In this document: positions 26,001-35,600 of the stretch, in pieces | Layout of the letters: each line of letters starts with the position of its first letter | Numbering within the stretch: position 1 is the stretch's first letter | Assembly: GCA_030549495.1 (NCBI GenBank) | Contig: JAUIRK010000971.1 | Coordinates: forward strand, 982,501 to 1,046,500 | Source of the DNA: Nectonema munidae | Taxonomy: Eukaryota; Nematomorpha; Nectonematoida; Nectonematidae | Direction of reading: 5' to 3' | DNA: 64,000 nt | Program-made: the position numbers and the translations under genes | Notes under the pieces: generated by a model | What the model was told of the DNA's origin: nothing | Databases searched by the model: none | What the model saw: only the letters and a program-made list of their open reading frames with translations

Positions 26001-29000
26001 GGCATTTTCATTGTAAAAATTATAACGGTAGTGAAATTTACTTTAATATAAATCTAAAATTTATTTTAATGTAAAAAATTAAAATATTTTATAAAAAATT
26101 TGCTTTATTTCAAAAATTGGATATTTTAGCCTTAAAAAATTGACTTTTTAAAAATTCAAAAATATGAACACAAAAAAGTATTTTGATATAATTAGATACT
26201 AAAGACATTTATTAAACAATTGACAATGTTGACTTTAATTTCCCTAAATATCAGTTTTCGCTATTCTAAGGACTCTATCATATTTATATCTTCCTTTACC
26301 GTCCGGATATTATAATTTTTTGAATAATAATAATAATGTTAATAGTAAATAAATACAAGATAGATCTATTTTTGTGTTATGAATATTCTAATATAAGGAA
26401 CATTCAAGTTTTTTAATTATTTTTCAAAAATTCAAAATTATAAAAAACATTTTTATCAATTCCCTGCTTTTTTTGGTCCAATATGGAATTTTTAGGATCA
26501 AATCTAAGGTCTTCTTGCTGTCTAATGAACAGGTTCATTTTTTTTCTTCTAAATTATCTTTCAAAAGACAAAGTGTAACCTGTCTCCTAAATTCGAAATG
26601 TAGAAGAAATCACGCTATATAAAAAATAACGATAGAAACATTTATTAAACTTTAAGTTCTAAAACAGCGGATTCAGATGTACCATTCTCCATATTCAAGC
26701 ATAGGCCAATGCTTCTCTACCCTGGTGAGAAAAGAGGGCTTTTTGGCGCTGTACCGTTCTTATCCAACCACTGTCCTCATGAATCTTCCCTTCCAATCGA
26801 TCCATTTCCTATCCTACGAGCTTGTTTCTAATTTTATGAATCCTAAAAGAAATTACGATCCCCTTTCTCATCTTTTATCTGGCGGATTCTCAGGAGGCTT
26901 GGCAGCTGCTCTAACTACACCATTTGATGTTTGTCGAACAACAATCAACACCCAAGAAGAGTGCATTGCGATGAAAGGCGATAAATGTGATTGTGAGGTA
27001 AAGTACTTTATTTTACATTTTAGTCAAAACTAATAAGATTGGTGAACAAATATTTAAAATTCTCGTCAGAAAAAGTTTCAAAAGTGAAATTACAAATCCT
27101 TAATAATTTTTTAATTGAAGACTTTATTATACGGTGACTAAGACTTATTATTTAGATCAAAGTTTAATAATAATTTTTTTCTAAAAACGCATTTTTTTGG
27201 TCAAACTGTTAGAGAAATTATCGAAAATATTTTATCAAATGAGTGATAACAGCAAGGGATTTTCTAAGAATAGCCAGCTATGTGACACTACAGGCATGGG
27301 CTCTCCATATAAGTTTTGGGCTGCACTATCAAAAAAATTGAAATACACAAATTAAAATATTAAATAATGAATTCATTTTTGACAATATGATTATACTAAC
27401 AATATAAAGCAAATAAAATAAAAATATTGAAAAATTATTGATGGAAGAGGGCGCTCAAATTGTTTAATTTTGTTATTATGGGCCTTCTACCTGTAATAAG
27501 AAGGCAAATTTATAATAAAAACTTACTCTTTGGTATGAGAAACGAATATAAGATATATTGATCATGATATAATCAGAGATGCTAACAAAGAAATAGAAAG
27601 AGACAATTATATAAAGGAGCTCTTAAGCGCAAAGTATATACATTATACATACTTTTAAAAAAAAAGTTGGATGTAGGAGGCATCTAAGTGGTCATTATAA
27701 TGTTTATGAAATTCAATTAGACAGAGCATACTTTTAGATCCCTCATTTCTTCTTTGTTGTTTTCAAAAAATAAATATAGAATAGCATTTCAATTGATATA
27801 CTTAGAGATATACTCTAATATTATGTACAAAACAAATCAAGCCAATTTCATTGTTGCAATTTTTCCTAAAATTGAACCGAGTTTTGTGTATTTAATTACA
27901 ATGATGTAAAAATGAATAATGCACCCTCGCTAAATAAACAATTAAGATGAATTTAAGCCATTAGTGCCAAATTTATTCTACAAGAACATTTTTACGCTCT
28001 TGTTTCTCATAATTAATAATTTCTCTAGAAAAAAAGAACTTTTTAAACTTTTCTCTTATTTTAACTATATGCCAACAAATTATCATAAAAGTGCGTATTA
28101 ATTTCAGAATTTCTATCTTTTTTCAAAAGGAAAAATTACATTTCATAAACGAGTATAACAATACAAGACTGATGAAGCATTATTTTTGTACCACATACTT
28201 TTTTTACAGATAAGTGATATCCATACTTATACTCTGTGCTGATATATTCATTCTTTTTCAAAAAATATTTTTATAAATAGATGAGAATTATCAACCAATT
28301 TCCTTCTACAGCTATTTGTTGGAGTGTTTACGAATTTTTCAAATATATTTTGCACTAATCAAACATTTTATAATGGTGATAAAAATAAGTTCCCTACAAC
28401 AATGTTTCTCAACATGGTCCATGTGGACCCCAATGAGTCCACAATATATTTAGAGGGGTCCAGGATTAAATAGAACAATTTGTTGAGGAAAAGTTGAGAA
28501 ATTGAAAAAAATTCTATATATTATGGCAAAAGCTCAGTTATATGTGACTGCCTTCCCATTTGCATATCTTGTTGAATAAGGTTTGATACTAAAAGTAATT
28601 AAAATATCGTGTATTTCTAATTTTTTAATTTTAAAGCGTTCAGCCGTGTTCTTTGCCTGCGTTCAAAAGCTTTTCACTTTTTCATTTAATAAAATTTAAT
28701 TAATTAGATGCACGGTTAAAAAAATATACTATATAAAATTAATTGAGTAACAATAAAAAATAGTGATTAAGATAAATAAACCACTTAAAAAATAAAATTG
28801 GTTGCCATGGAAAATTTCTAAGTTTGAAAAGGGTCCATAAGGGAAAAACATAAGGGCAAGTGAAACAGCGATTTTCACAGTTTTACTTTACCATGTATAA
28901 GGTTAAAAAATAATTTTAAATATTTTAATTTGTAGGTTAAGCCATCGCCAAAGAATTTAAAACAAGCTATATCCACTGTCTACAAATGTCGTGGTGTATC

Positions 29001-29115
29001 TGGTTATTTCCAGGGCCTCAATGCCCGAATTATCTACCAAATTCCTTCTACAGCTATTTGTTGGAGCGTTTACGAATTTTTCAAATATATTTTGCACGAA
29101 TCAAACATTTTATAA
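13896..29115 (+). CDS. mfrn: Mitoferrin (mitochondrial iron importer, SLC25A28/37 family), five coding exons
   Basis: Mitoferrins carry iron across the inner mitochondrial membrane for heme and Fe-S cluster synthesis. Exons 13896-14012, 15606-15849, 21804-21860, 26657-26997 and 28936-29115 join in phase at GT/AG borders to 312 residues, the family's usual size. All three carrier repeats are present, with signatures PVDFVKTRMQ (residues 34-43), PLEVLKQRIQ (137-146) and [12 protein letters not shown] (228-239). The family hallmarks [21 protein letters not shown] and [14 protein letters not shown] are readable. The ATG chosen gives the expected short N-terminus. A CATTCTAG just upstream of it could be the acceptor of a 5' UTR exon. 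Introns of 1.6, 6.0, 4.8 and 1.9 kb hold transposon relics. The gene converges on Bicaudal-D. Confidence 0.95.
14013..15605 (+). other. Mitoferrin intron 1
   Basis: A 1.6 kb AT-rich intron with no convincing embedded gene. The stretch 14709-14780 has a GGATTCGATCAC motif that resembles a pol III B-box, too weak to call. Confidence 0.7.
15606..15849 (+). CDS. mfrn: Mitoferrin coding exon 2
   Basis: Acceptor TTTCTTAG precedes ACA CGA ATG (T-R-M-Q), completing the first carrier signature. The exon encodes [11 protein letters not shown] and the second transmembrane segment ([15 protein letters not shown]), and ends in phase 1 at TTTATTTATG|GTATAT. Confidence 0.94.
15850..18939 (+). other. Mitoferrin intron 2, proximal part
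   Basis: AT-rich intron DNA. A CT microsatellite lies at about 17305-17328. An open frame at 17854-18180 is A/T-driven and matches nothing I know. Confidence 0.6.
17305..17328 (+). repeat. (CT)n microsatellite
   Basis: About twelve CT units in a row within mitoferrin intron 2. Confidence 0.85.
18940..21230 (+). mobile_element. hAT transposon relic with BED finger (ZBED5-like)
   Basis: The left end CAGTGGTCGGCAACCTGCGG at 18940 is a classic hAT terminus. From 19880 the + strand encodes a BED-type zinc finger (C-L-M-C, then RHFQNKH), then hAT transposase pieces resembling ZBED5/GTF2IRD2-type proteins ([46 protein letters not shown]). The coding sequence falls into at least four frame-shifted or stop-split segments (19892-20101, 20238-20423, 20536-20784, 20807-21163), so it is dead. 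I found no right terminus; the end given is a guess. It lies in sense orientation inside mitoferrin intron 2. Confidence 0.8.
21804..21860 (+). CDS. mfrn: Mitoferrin coding exon 3
   Basis: A 57-base exon between acceptor CTTTTTAG and donor GAAG|GTAATA. It begins by completing a split Val codon and encodes [14 protein letters not shown], the third transmembrane segment and the start of the second carrier signature. Confidence 0.92.
21861..23470 (+). other. Mitoferrin intron 3, proximal part
   Basis: AT-rich intron sequence. No element ends or coding frames recognised. Confidence 0.5.
23471..23663. mobile_element. Short TIR element (MITE), 193 bases
   Basis: The 18-base ends GTATTCAATCTACGTCAT and its exact complement are in inverted orientation. 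The inside is non-coding. The target duplication is not clear, so the superfamily is open. Confidence 0.7.
23950..24600 (-). mobile_element. hAT transposase fragment, antisense in mitoferrin intron 3
   Basis: The minus strand reads [17 protein letters not shown], matching the IPLHKL region of CGGBP1-like hAT proteins, and further on a FLISLTDAA motif and an [10 protein letters not shown] motif that correspond to the hAT catalytic-core lead and the conserved H-x-x-C-x-A-H region. Several stops interrupt it. No terminal repeats seen. Confidence 0.7.
25050..25980 (-). mobile_element. LINE 3' fragment with RNase H domain
   Basis: On the minus strand an RNase H domain (FTDSKSLI, then [20 protein letters not shown]) is followed by a linker and a C-terminal zinc-knuckle-like segment ([18 protein letters not shown]). 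An RNase H with a terminal knuckle after the reverse transcriptase is typical of I/R1/Loa-type LINEs. Frameshifts and stops split it, and the reverse transcriptase is not in the window. Confidence 0.75.
26657..26997 (+). CDS. mfrn: Mitoferrin coding exon 4
   Basis: Acceptor ACTTTAAG opens with TT, completing the split Val codon, then L-K-Q-R-I-Q-M-Y. It encodes the rest of repeat two, [13 protein letters not shown], and the third signature [14 protein letters not shown], and ends in phase 0 at GAG|GTAAAG. A nearer AG (before CGG) would drop V-L-K-Q from the second signature, so the upstream AG is the right acceptor. Confidence 0.95.
26998..28284 (+). other. Mitoferrin intron 4, proximal part
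   Basis: AT-rich intron sequence. No gene or repeat ends recognised. Confidence 0.5.
28285..28381 (+). pseudogene. Partial duplicate of mitoferrin exon 5
   Basis: These 97 bases match 29027-29123 with about four differences (roughly 96 percent), offset by 742 bases. The copy covers the last part of the terminal exon from I-I-Y-Q to beyond the stop. It lacks the exon's first half and its acceptor. In the reading frame of the real exon the copy stops at the codon after I-L-H, so it could not give the normal C-terminus. Confidence 0.9.
28400..28850. mobile_element. Possible decayed hAT-like element
   Basis: The left end CAATGTTTCTCAACATGGTC resembles the CAGTGnTTCTCAA hAT terminus, and the right end GGTCCATAAGGGAAAAACAT is an imperfect inverted match. 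No convincing 8-bp duplication. It starts 19 bases after the exon duplicate. Confidence 0.4.
28936..29115 (+). CDS. mfrn: Mitoferrin coding exon 5 (terminal)
   Basis: Acceptor AATTTGTAG, then 59 codons and TAA. It encodes [20 protein letters not shown] and the sixth transmembrane segment, ending [14 protein letters not shown]. Confidence 0.95.
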   Translation, partial: VKPSPKNLKQAISTVYKCRGVSGYFQGLNARIIYQIPSTAICWSVYEFFKYILHESNIL

Positions 29116-29206
29116 TGGTGATAGTCATGATATTTATTTTGAGGTTTTTGACGGTAAATTTTTGGTATATGTAGTACACGTTATGGTAAAAACGTTATTA
29201 CAGCGG

Positions 29207-29236
29207 AATAAATGCAATTTATAAAATAAATTTATT
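29207..29236. terminator. Poly(A) signals between the convergent genes, including a symmetrical AATAAATTTATT
   Basis: AATAAA occurs on the + strand at 29207-29212 and 29225-29230. The second one abuts TTTATT (29231-29236), which is AATAAA on the minus strand. The 12-base palindrome therefore offers a signal to both mitoferrin (stop at 29115) and Bicaudal-D (stop at 29374 on the minus strand). Confidence 0.65.
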
Positions 29237-29371
29237 TCATTACATAACAACCAATGCTCTGTAAAATGATCGCTTAAAGCTATTTTATGCAAGCAAGTAA
29301 CCATGAAAGAGATCCCTTTAAACGTAGGCACACGTGGACGGCGCTATGGTTCACGAAAGAGTCTCGTGGAT

Positions 29372-29611
29372 TTACTTTCGCTTCTGCTGCTGTTGAGATA
29401 CCTTCAATTCTTCCTGTTCATAATTTCTGAGCATACAGGGTAAGAGATTTTCAAGTTGTTCTATGCGTTCTGCCATTCCTCCCTTCTGGCCTATTAACTT
29501 CATGATTGTTGTGTTTAAATATTTGTTTTCATCTTCTAAAATAGCGATTTCTGTCTTCAAGTAATTTACCTTGCTTCCTATTTCGGCTTTGTCTTGAAGA
29601 GCGTTCGACAA
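29372..29611 (-). CDS. BicD: BicD coding exon 10 (terminal)
   Basis: Acceptor TTCTTTTAAG, 79 codons and TAA. LEDENKYLNTTIMKLIGQKG aligns gap-free with [20 protein letters not shown] of vertebrate BICD2; the K of GQK matches fly K730. It ends in a Gln-rich basic tail, QQQQKRK. Confidence 0.9.
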   Translation of the reverse strand: MSNALQDKAEIGSKVNYLKTEIAILEDENKYLNTTIMKLIGQKGGMAERIEQLENLLPCMLRNYEQEELKVSQQQQKRK

Positions 29612-32600
29612 CTTAAAAGAAAATTAAATTATTAAAAAAGGGATCAATTCAAAAATAAGGATGCACAATCCGAACAAAAACATCCCATCCAAATCCCACT
29701 TCATTTCTAATGAAATTTGGTCTTTCCTGTTCGGAACGAACATTTAGTTTCCTTTATATATATCAGAAAAATCTAACTACGTAAATCCTTTTTCAAGCCA
29801 AAGTGTATTTATATGTATTTTAGAAGTTGTCAAAAAATTAGAGATATACCGCTTCTAAAAGTTTTGTCCTTTACTTGACAATACTCATTCTAATACTAAA
29901 CCTTAAATCTTACGAGAAGAAAAAATAATCATACATGGTTAATAAGGGCAAATGATTAACCATACTTTTATTATTGTCTAACATTGAAAATCAAACACTA
30001 ACGATATATTCCATTTTCAATATTTAAAATGAGTGACGGGCAGGGTTTCCAATTTTACTCGCTCCAATAAAACCCATTAGGTATAACCCACCGTAAAAAC
30101 AAACATTTATTTAAAAAAAAGTATACATTAAAAACTGCAAACAAATTTTATCAGTTTTCACTATGGATGGAGTGGATAACGATAAACATATCCGACTCGA
30201 TATAAAGTAAAACATTCTTAGTTTTCATTTTGTTCCCACGATTTAGATAATAATTAATTGAAAAATACTGTTAACACGCATTCTATTGATAAATATTTAA
30301 AAAATCTTAGAGTAAAAATATTTTATTTAAAACATAAATTTATACTAATGTCAATATTTTTCGTATTAAATAAGAGCTTTTCAGCATTTTCAGGGTTCAA
30401 CTTGTTAAAAAATTTTCTCTATATATTAGAATATGTATTTTTAACATATAAAAAAGTAAAAAACGATCTCCGTCCTGCAACCGAAGTCACTGCACAATGA
30501 CAGCCTCTACTGCTCCTCTTGTCAAAAGTAAATCTACCACAAGCACTAGCACCGTTCCAATTACTTACGGTCCCAAATGGTTCTCCTATATTCGCATAGA
30601 TATGATACCCCTAACAAATTTTAAAGAAGACAAAAGGAAGAATGAAAAAAATACGGTTAGTTTGATTTGCTGAATCGTAAAAATTGAACTTTTTTTAATC
30701 ATATATACTGAAATAATATGTTGCGGGTTTGACATAGATCAAGGAAATTGAAATCAAATCAAGGAATGGCAACGAAATATTGGAACCGCAATGTAGAAAT
30801 TCTATTTAAAGAAATCGCTTAGCAATATCTGACTGGTCGGCCGGATATCTAGCCTTCATTTTAATTACTATTTATAAAGCTTAAATTATAGTACTTTTAT
30901 TTTATGAGACACTGATGAATTTTCCATTGTGCGCTTTGATAAAAAATTTGGTCGTGTGTTAAGATTAATCTCAATTCTAGGTTAAATGTAAAATATTGCA
31001 AAGTTTGAGATTTAATAGATATAGTTATTTCCGCCCCAACTGCATATGCTATTATGAATACTTGGTGCGAAAAAGTTGTAGCATCTTCCCTCCACACTTG
31101 AAGCTCCTTTTGATATATAGTTAGCGTTTCTGCACCAATTTTGATCGCTTTTTTATGCTTTTCTTTTATTTCATTAAAATACTTTTCTGCTTGTGATTTG
31201 AATTTCAAAAACACTTTTCTTTGTTGATTCAACTTTTCCTGCTTGGCATTGAGCTTAGCGTTCAACTTCTTTATTTGATGCCGCAGTTGATTTCGACTAA
31301 ACAAGATCACGATTGGTTAAAATTTGTCAAATTTATGGAGAGTTTAACGTCGTTTCACTCACCTATTATTTGTTGCAGATTCAGTATCATCGGCGTTGCT
31401 CGAGACATCAGAAATGGAATTGACTGGAGTTTGATTTATGTTGATACTGTTTATAACGTTTGAAATGTTTTCTATGTAATCTCGCAAGGTAATGTTGTTT
31501 TTCTTCAAGCATATGGATAGACTTTTGTTAGTTGGACTTTTATTCTAGAGAAATAATTAAAGAATACATTATACACTTACCCTATAAACCAATGGTTAGT
31601 GTATCTCGTAAATATTTTATAGTGAAGTACAACGACGACAATTTTTACTCATAATCTTTACTTATGTGTATTATGTATATATGTTCATTTTTTTAAATTT
31701 ATTTATATAAAAAACACATCCTATTTATTATATTATATCGTTGAAAATACGAATAAATTTTCAATAATGTTTGCATCTTACACTTGTTTTAAAAGAAAGG
31801 AAATTTCTTTTTTTCCAGACATACAAAAAAATTGAGATATTCTGTTGATCGTAAAAACTTCACATATTTTGGGTTTACTTGAGATTCTTTTATGAGAAAA
31901 ATAACCATAGACATTGAGAGAAATTACATTGTGTGTAAATATTTTGTATGTTCCATCCGTTTTAGTATATTCCCATCAACATGTTGATAAGCCAGATTTA
32001 TCAAAAAATCACAATGTGAAAAATTCAAGCAATTATTATTTTTGTTGTGAATGAATTACACGCAAAAATAAAAGGCCATCTTTTGATATTTTTAGCTTTC
32101 ATAACAGGAATTTCTTGGCATGGAATACATTTTCTTTTTATATTTATATTTCCAACATAAGTAGTATGATTTTTAAAAAGTTCATCAGCAAGACTACAAG
32201 ATGAAAAAAATTATGACTTGTTAATTTTCTTCTTTCAAAGTTCAAGTATAATATCTACTGTTATTCAAATACTTTTCGTTTTAAGTTTTAGATTGAATAT
32301 ATGTAATATAAATATATTACATAATAAAAAAATATATGAAAATAATAATACCATGACATTTAAGACATACTCCAACCACTACTAGCAATTAAAAATAATT
32401 TAATTAAATTTAGTTTCCATGGATCTCTATCAATTTGCTCACAAATTGTTAAGCAAGAGAGAGTAACAAATCTGATAAATCTTACCCTTGCCAATGAACT
32501 TTCTTTGTCTCTTCCAAACCTATGATCAAAAAGAAGAAAATACTTATTTCAAAAATTATTTTTCTGGGCATGGTAGCTCTAAGGATTGCCTATCTATGTT

Positions 32601-35600
32601 TGAGCAATATATAAGCAATTCATAAAAAGCTTTATTTCTCTGTTAGATCCAGTTCAATGCAACCGGATTTCATATGTTCTTTGATCCAAAATTCTGAGAA
32701 TTCAACTGTCTTTTATCATAAAGATAAGTGTATAATTTAAGAACTTCAATTAGTTCCTAACAAAACAACATAAAATCTTTTGTTTATTTTATGTGTAACT
32801 TTGAGAGTTTCTTTCATAAAAACAGCAGCCAGGCATTGTGGGCCTGAATTTGAAAATCTGGAAGCTTGCAAACTTCCTCAATCTCGAAGCCTATAAAACA
32901 GTTATTAGAAAAACTTTGAGAAACACTACTCTGATATAAATGGCAATCACTTTAACCTTCATACACTGCTTATATTTGATAAAGAAAATTTTTATCTTCA
33001 TAATCAGATAAGTTTCCTATTTAAGCATTTGTTTGAGCAGGTACAATATCTCAAGACGTTGAAGCACTTTCAGTATCACTTAAAAAAAAATATTCAGAGC
33101 ATCATCTTTTTGAATCTTCTGTGCTCAGCTCAGACATTTATAATTGAAAACACAAAAATAAAGAATAAAGAAGACAAAAGTGTTATATATATAATATATA
33201 TATATATCGATTTATTTGATAACCAAAAGTGATTTATCAAAAGAAATGTTCTGTATAAAAATACTCTTACCATTATAAAGAAATCCAAAACATTAAATGA
33301 AATTTTTATAAATCAATGAAAAAGTTTTTAAGAATCACAAAATATATCGACTAAATAAAGGTGAAGGAATTTTAAATACATTTCTTTTATAATTTTTATG
33401 GTTGTTTAAAAAACTTATGGGTGAACCAACGGTTGGGCATGAATCATGAGCAAGCGTTAATCATATGAAAGCTGAAACACTTATATTGACTTTAGGATTG
33501 TTAAAATTACAAATAACTATGTTATCGTTAAAATTATAAAATAAAGTTTGGTTATTTTTTTGAAAATGTTCACTTTTAAATAAAATTATTTATTTGCGAA
33601 GTTTGGCATCTCGATGGACAAATTATACCTTCAATCATTGTGTAAATGGATTTTCCTGCCAACTTTAATGTTAACTGCCTTTTCTTTTATGGATTATAAG
33701 ATATATTAAAATAAACAATAATTTTTCACAGTTATGGCAGAAGTTATCATCTTTGATTCGGTAAAAATAATGGAGTAATGACTATTTATAAAATCAAATT
33801 ATATACTTGTTAAGGTGCAATAGTTGCGATTAAATTATCCTTCGTTATAAACGATTACTAAAACAACGAAATTATCGTTAATTCCTCAAGTGATGAAAGA
33901 CTTACTGAGTAAAGTTTATAATATGGTCAGAAGAGAAACCATGTTTGTTGGGGGATTAAAAGCGCTTAACTAAATCTCTTTATGTATAAGAACACTTCAA
34001 ATGAAGTCTCTTTTTATGGTTGCTGCTTTCTTTACGGGTCTATAATGACCATCTCAAATAATTTTAAGATATCAGTGAGATGCAAAAGAACCTTGAGGTT
34101 AGGAATACTTAAAAAAAAATTTTAAGTTAATGATAAAAAATTAACTTTAAAGACCAGTAACCGCCTGTCTAAGTCTATTCTCACTGATTTGATTCTAACT
34201 TTTATAATATAGGAATTCGATGTCAATAATCTTAAATGTACTATTAGGTTAGTTTTAATGATGGATGTAAAATAACATAGGACCAATAAATTATACCAAA
34301 TTTTATAACAAAAAATATTTTATTTAGAATTATATCTAATCTAAATATTTATGAAAATCTAAAAACGGCTAGTTTGATACTTAACGATTTTTTTTATTAG
34401 TATTTTACAAAAAAATAAAAATCAAAGAGCAAACTACTCTTTTCAGATTCAAAATTTATTTAGGGCGTTAGCAAAGTATTCAGATGTGTTATGGGGCAGA
34501 TTAAAGATTTTTATGTTACTTGTAATTATTGTTAGGAATAAAAAAAAAGATACTCTTTCTTGTGAAATATTTTTTTGATTGGAAAAATCAGTTGAATTTT
34601 TGTCATCTTCTGATGTGGGTTTATCTGTCTCTTTTAAAGATTCGTTTGAACAATCTTCATAAATTGTTGTGTTATTTTCTTCATTATTTTCACATATCCT
34701 TGTTGGCTTGTCTGGAATGTATTGAGATCTAAAGGAGTTATTTAATTATAGTTTCAAAAGTGAAAAGAGTGAATATTGCGAAAAATAAAGTATCTTTTTA
34801 TATTGAACATTTATGATCAGGAGCTAGAATCTAGAAAAATTTTAATTCACAAAACTTTCTTCAACATAACTTAATAGTTGAAAGTAAAGCTTAACAAAAA
34901 AATATTATCAAAAGATATGAGAAAATAGTCTGCATATAAAGTTAAAAAAATAGGAATTTATATCTTTTCGATATTATATCGGATTTTTCAGTAATGTCAT
35001 TGGCAGCATAAATTAGGATCAGTGCAAATCGTATATTTGATTCACACTTTAGATTTAAAGTTTCATATTTCATTCTTCTATCAAGTTTTATATACATTTT
35101 TCTACGTGCTATTTTCGGAATTTATCGTTAAATGTAATAGTTTATTGTAATTTGCATATCCTATTTAACTTTCTTAACATATTTCATACTTTTACATATG
35201 TATATTTAAAGAGAATGTTGTATTGGATATAATTCGTTTTTCGTCACATTGTTTGGTATTTATTTTGTCATTAACATTATAACTTTAATTTCTTTTATAG
35301 ATTCTCAAAAGCATTTAATTAAGTTCTTTACTATAAATACTAACAAAAATAATTTCTTTTTCTGTCACTGATTTCGCATTATTTAAAAAAATTACATTCT
35401 AATGCTAATATTTCAAATTTTTTGCTGAATAAGTTTACACTTACAAAAGAGTTAATATGAGCTTGCCTGCCTTCTTTTATTGTCTAAAATTAATAATGGT
35501 TATTATTACTGATGGCAGTAATATTCGATTAATTTTTTTAACATTCATATTCTCGTTAAACTTACTTTAAACATTCGTATTTGTTTGTTGATTGATTTCA

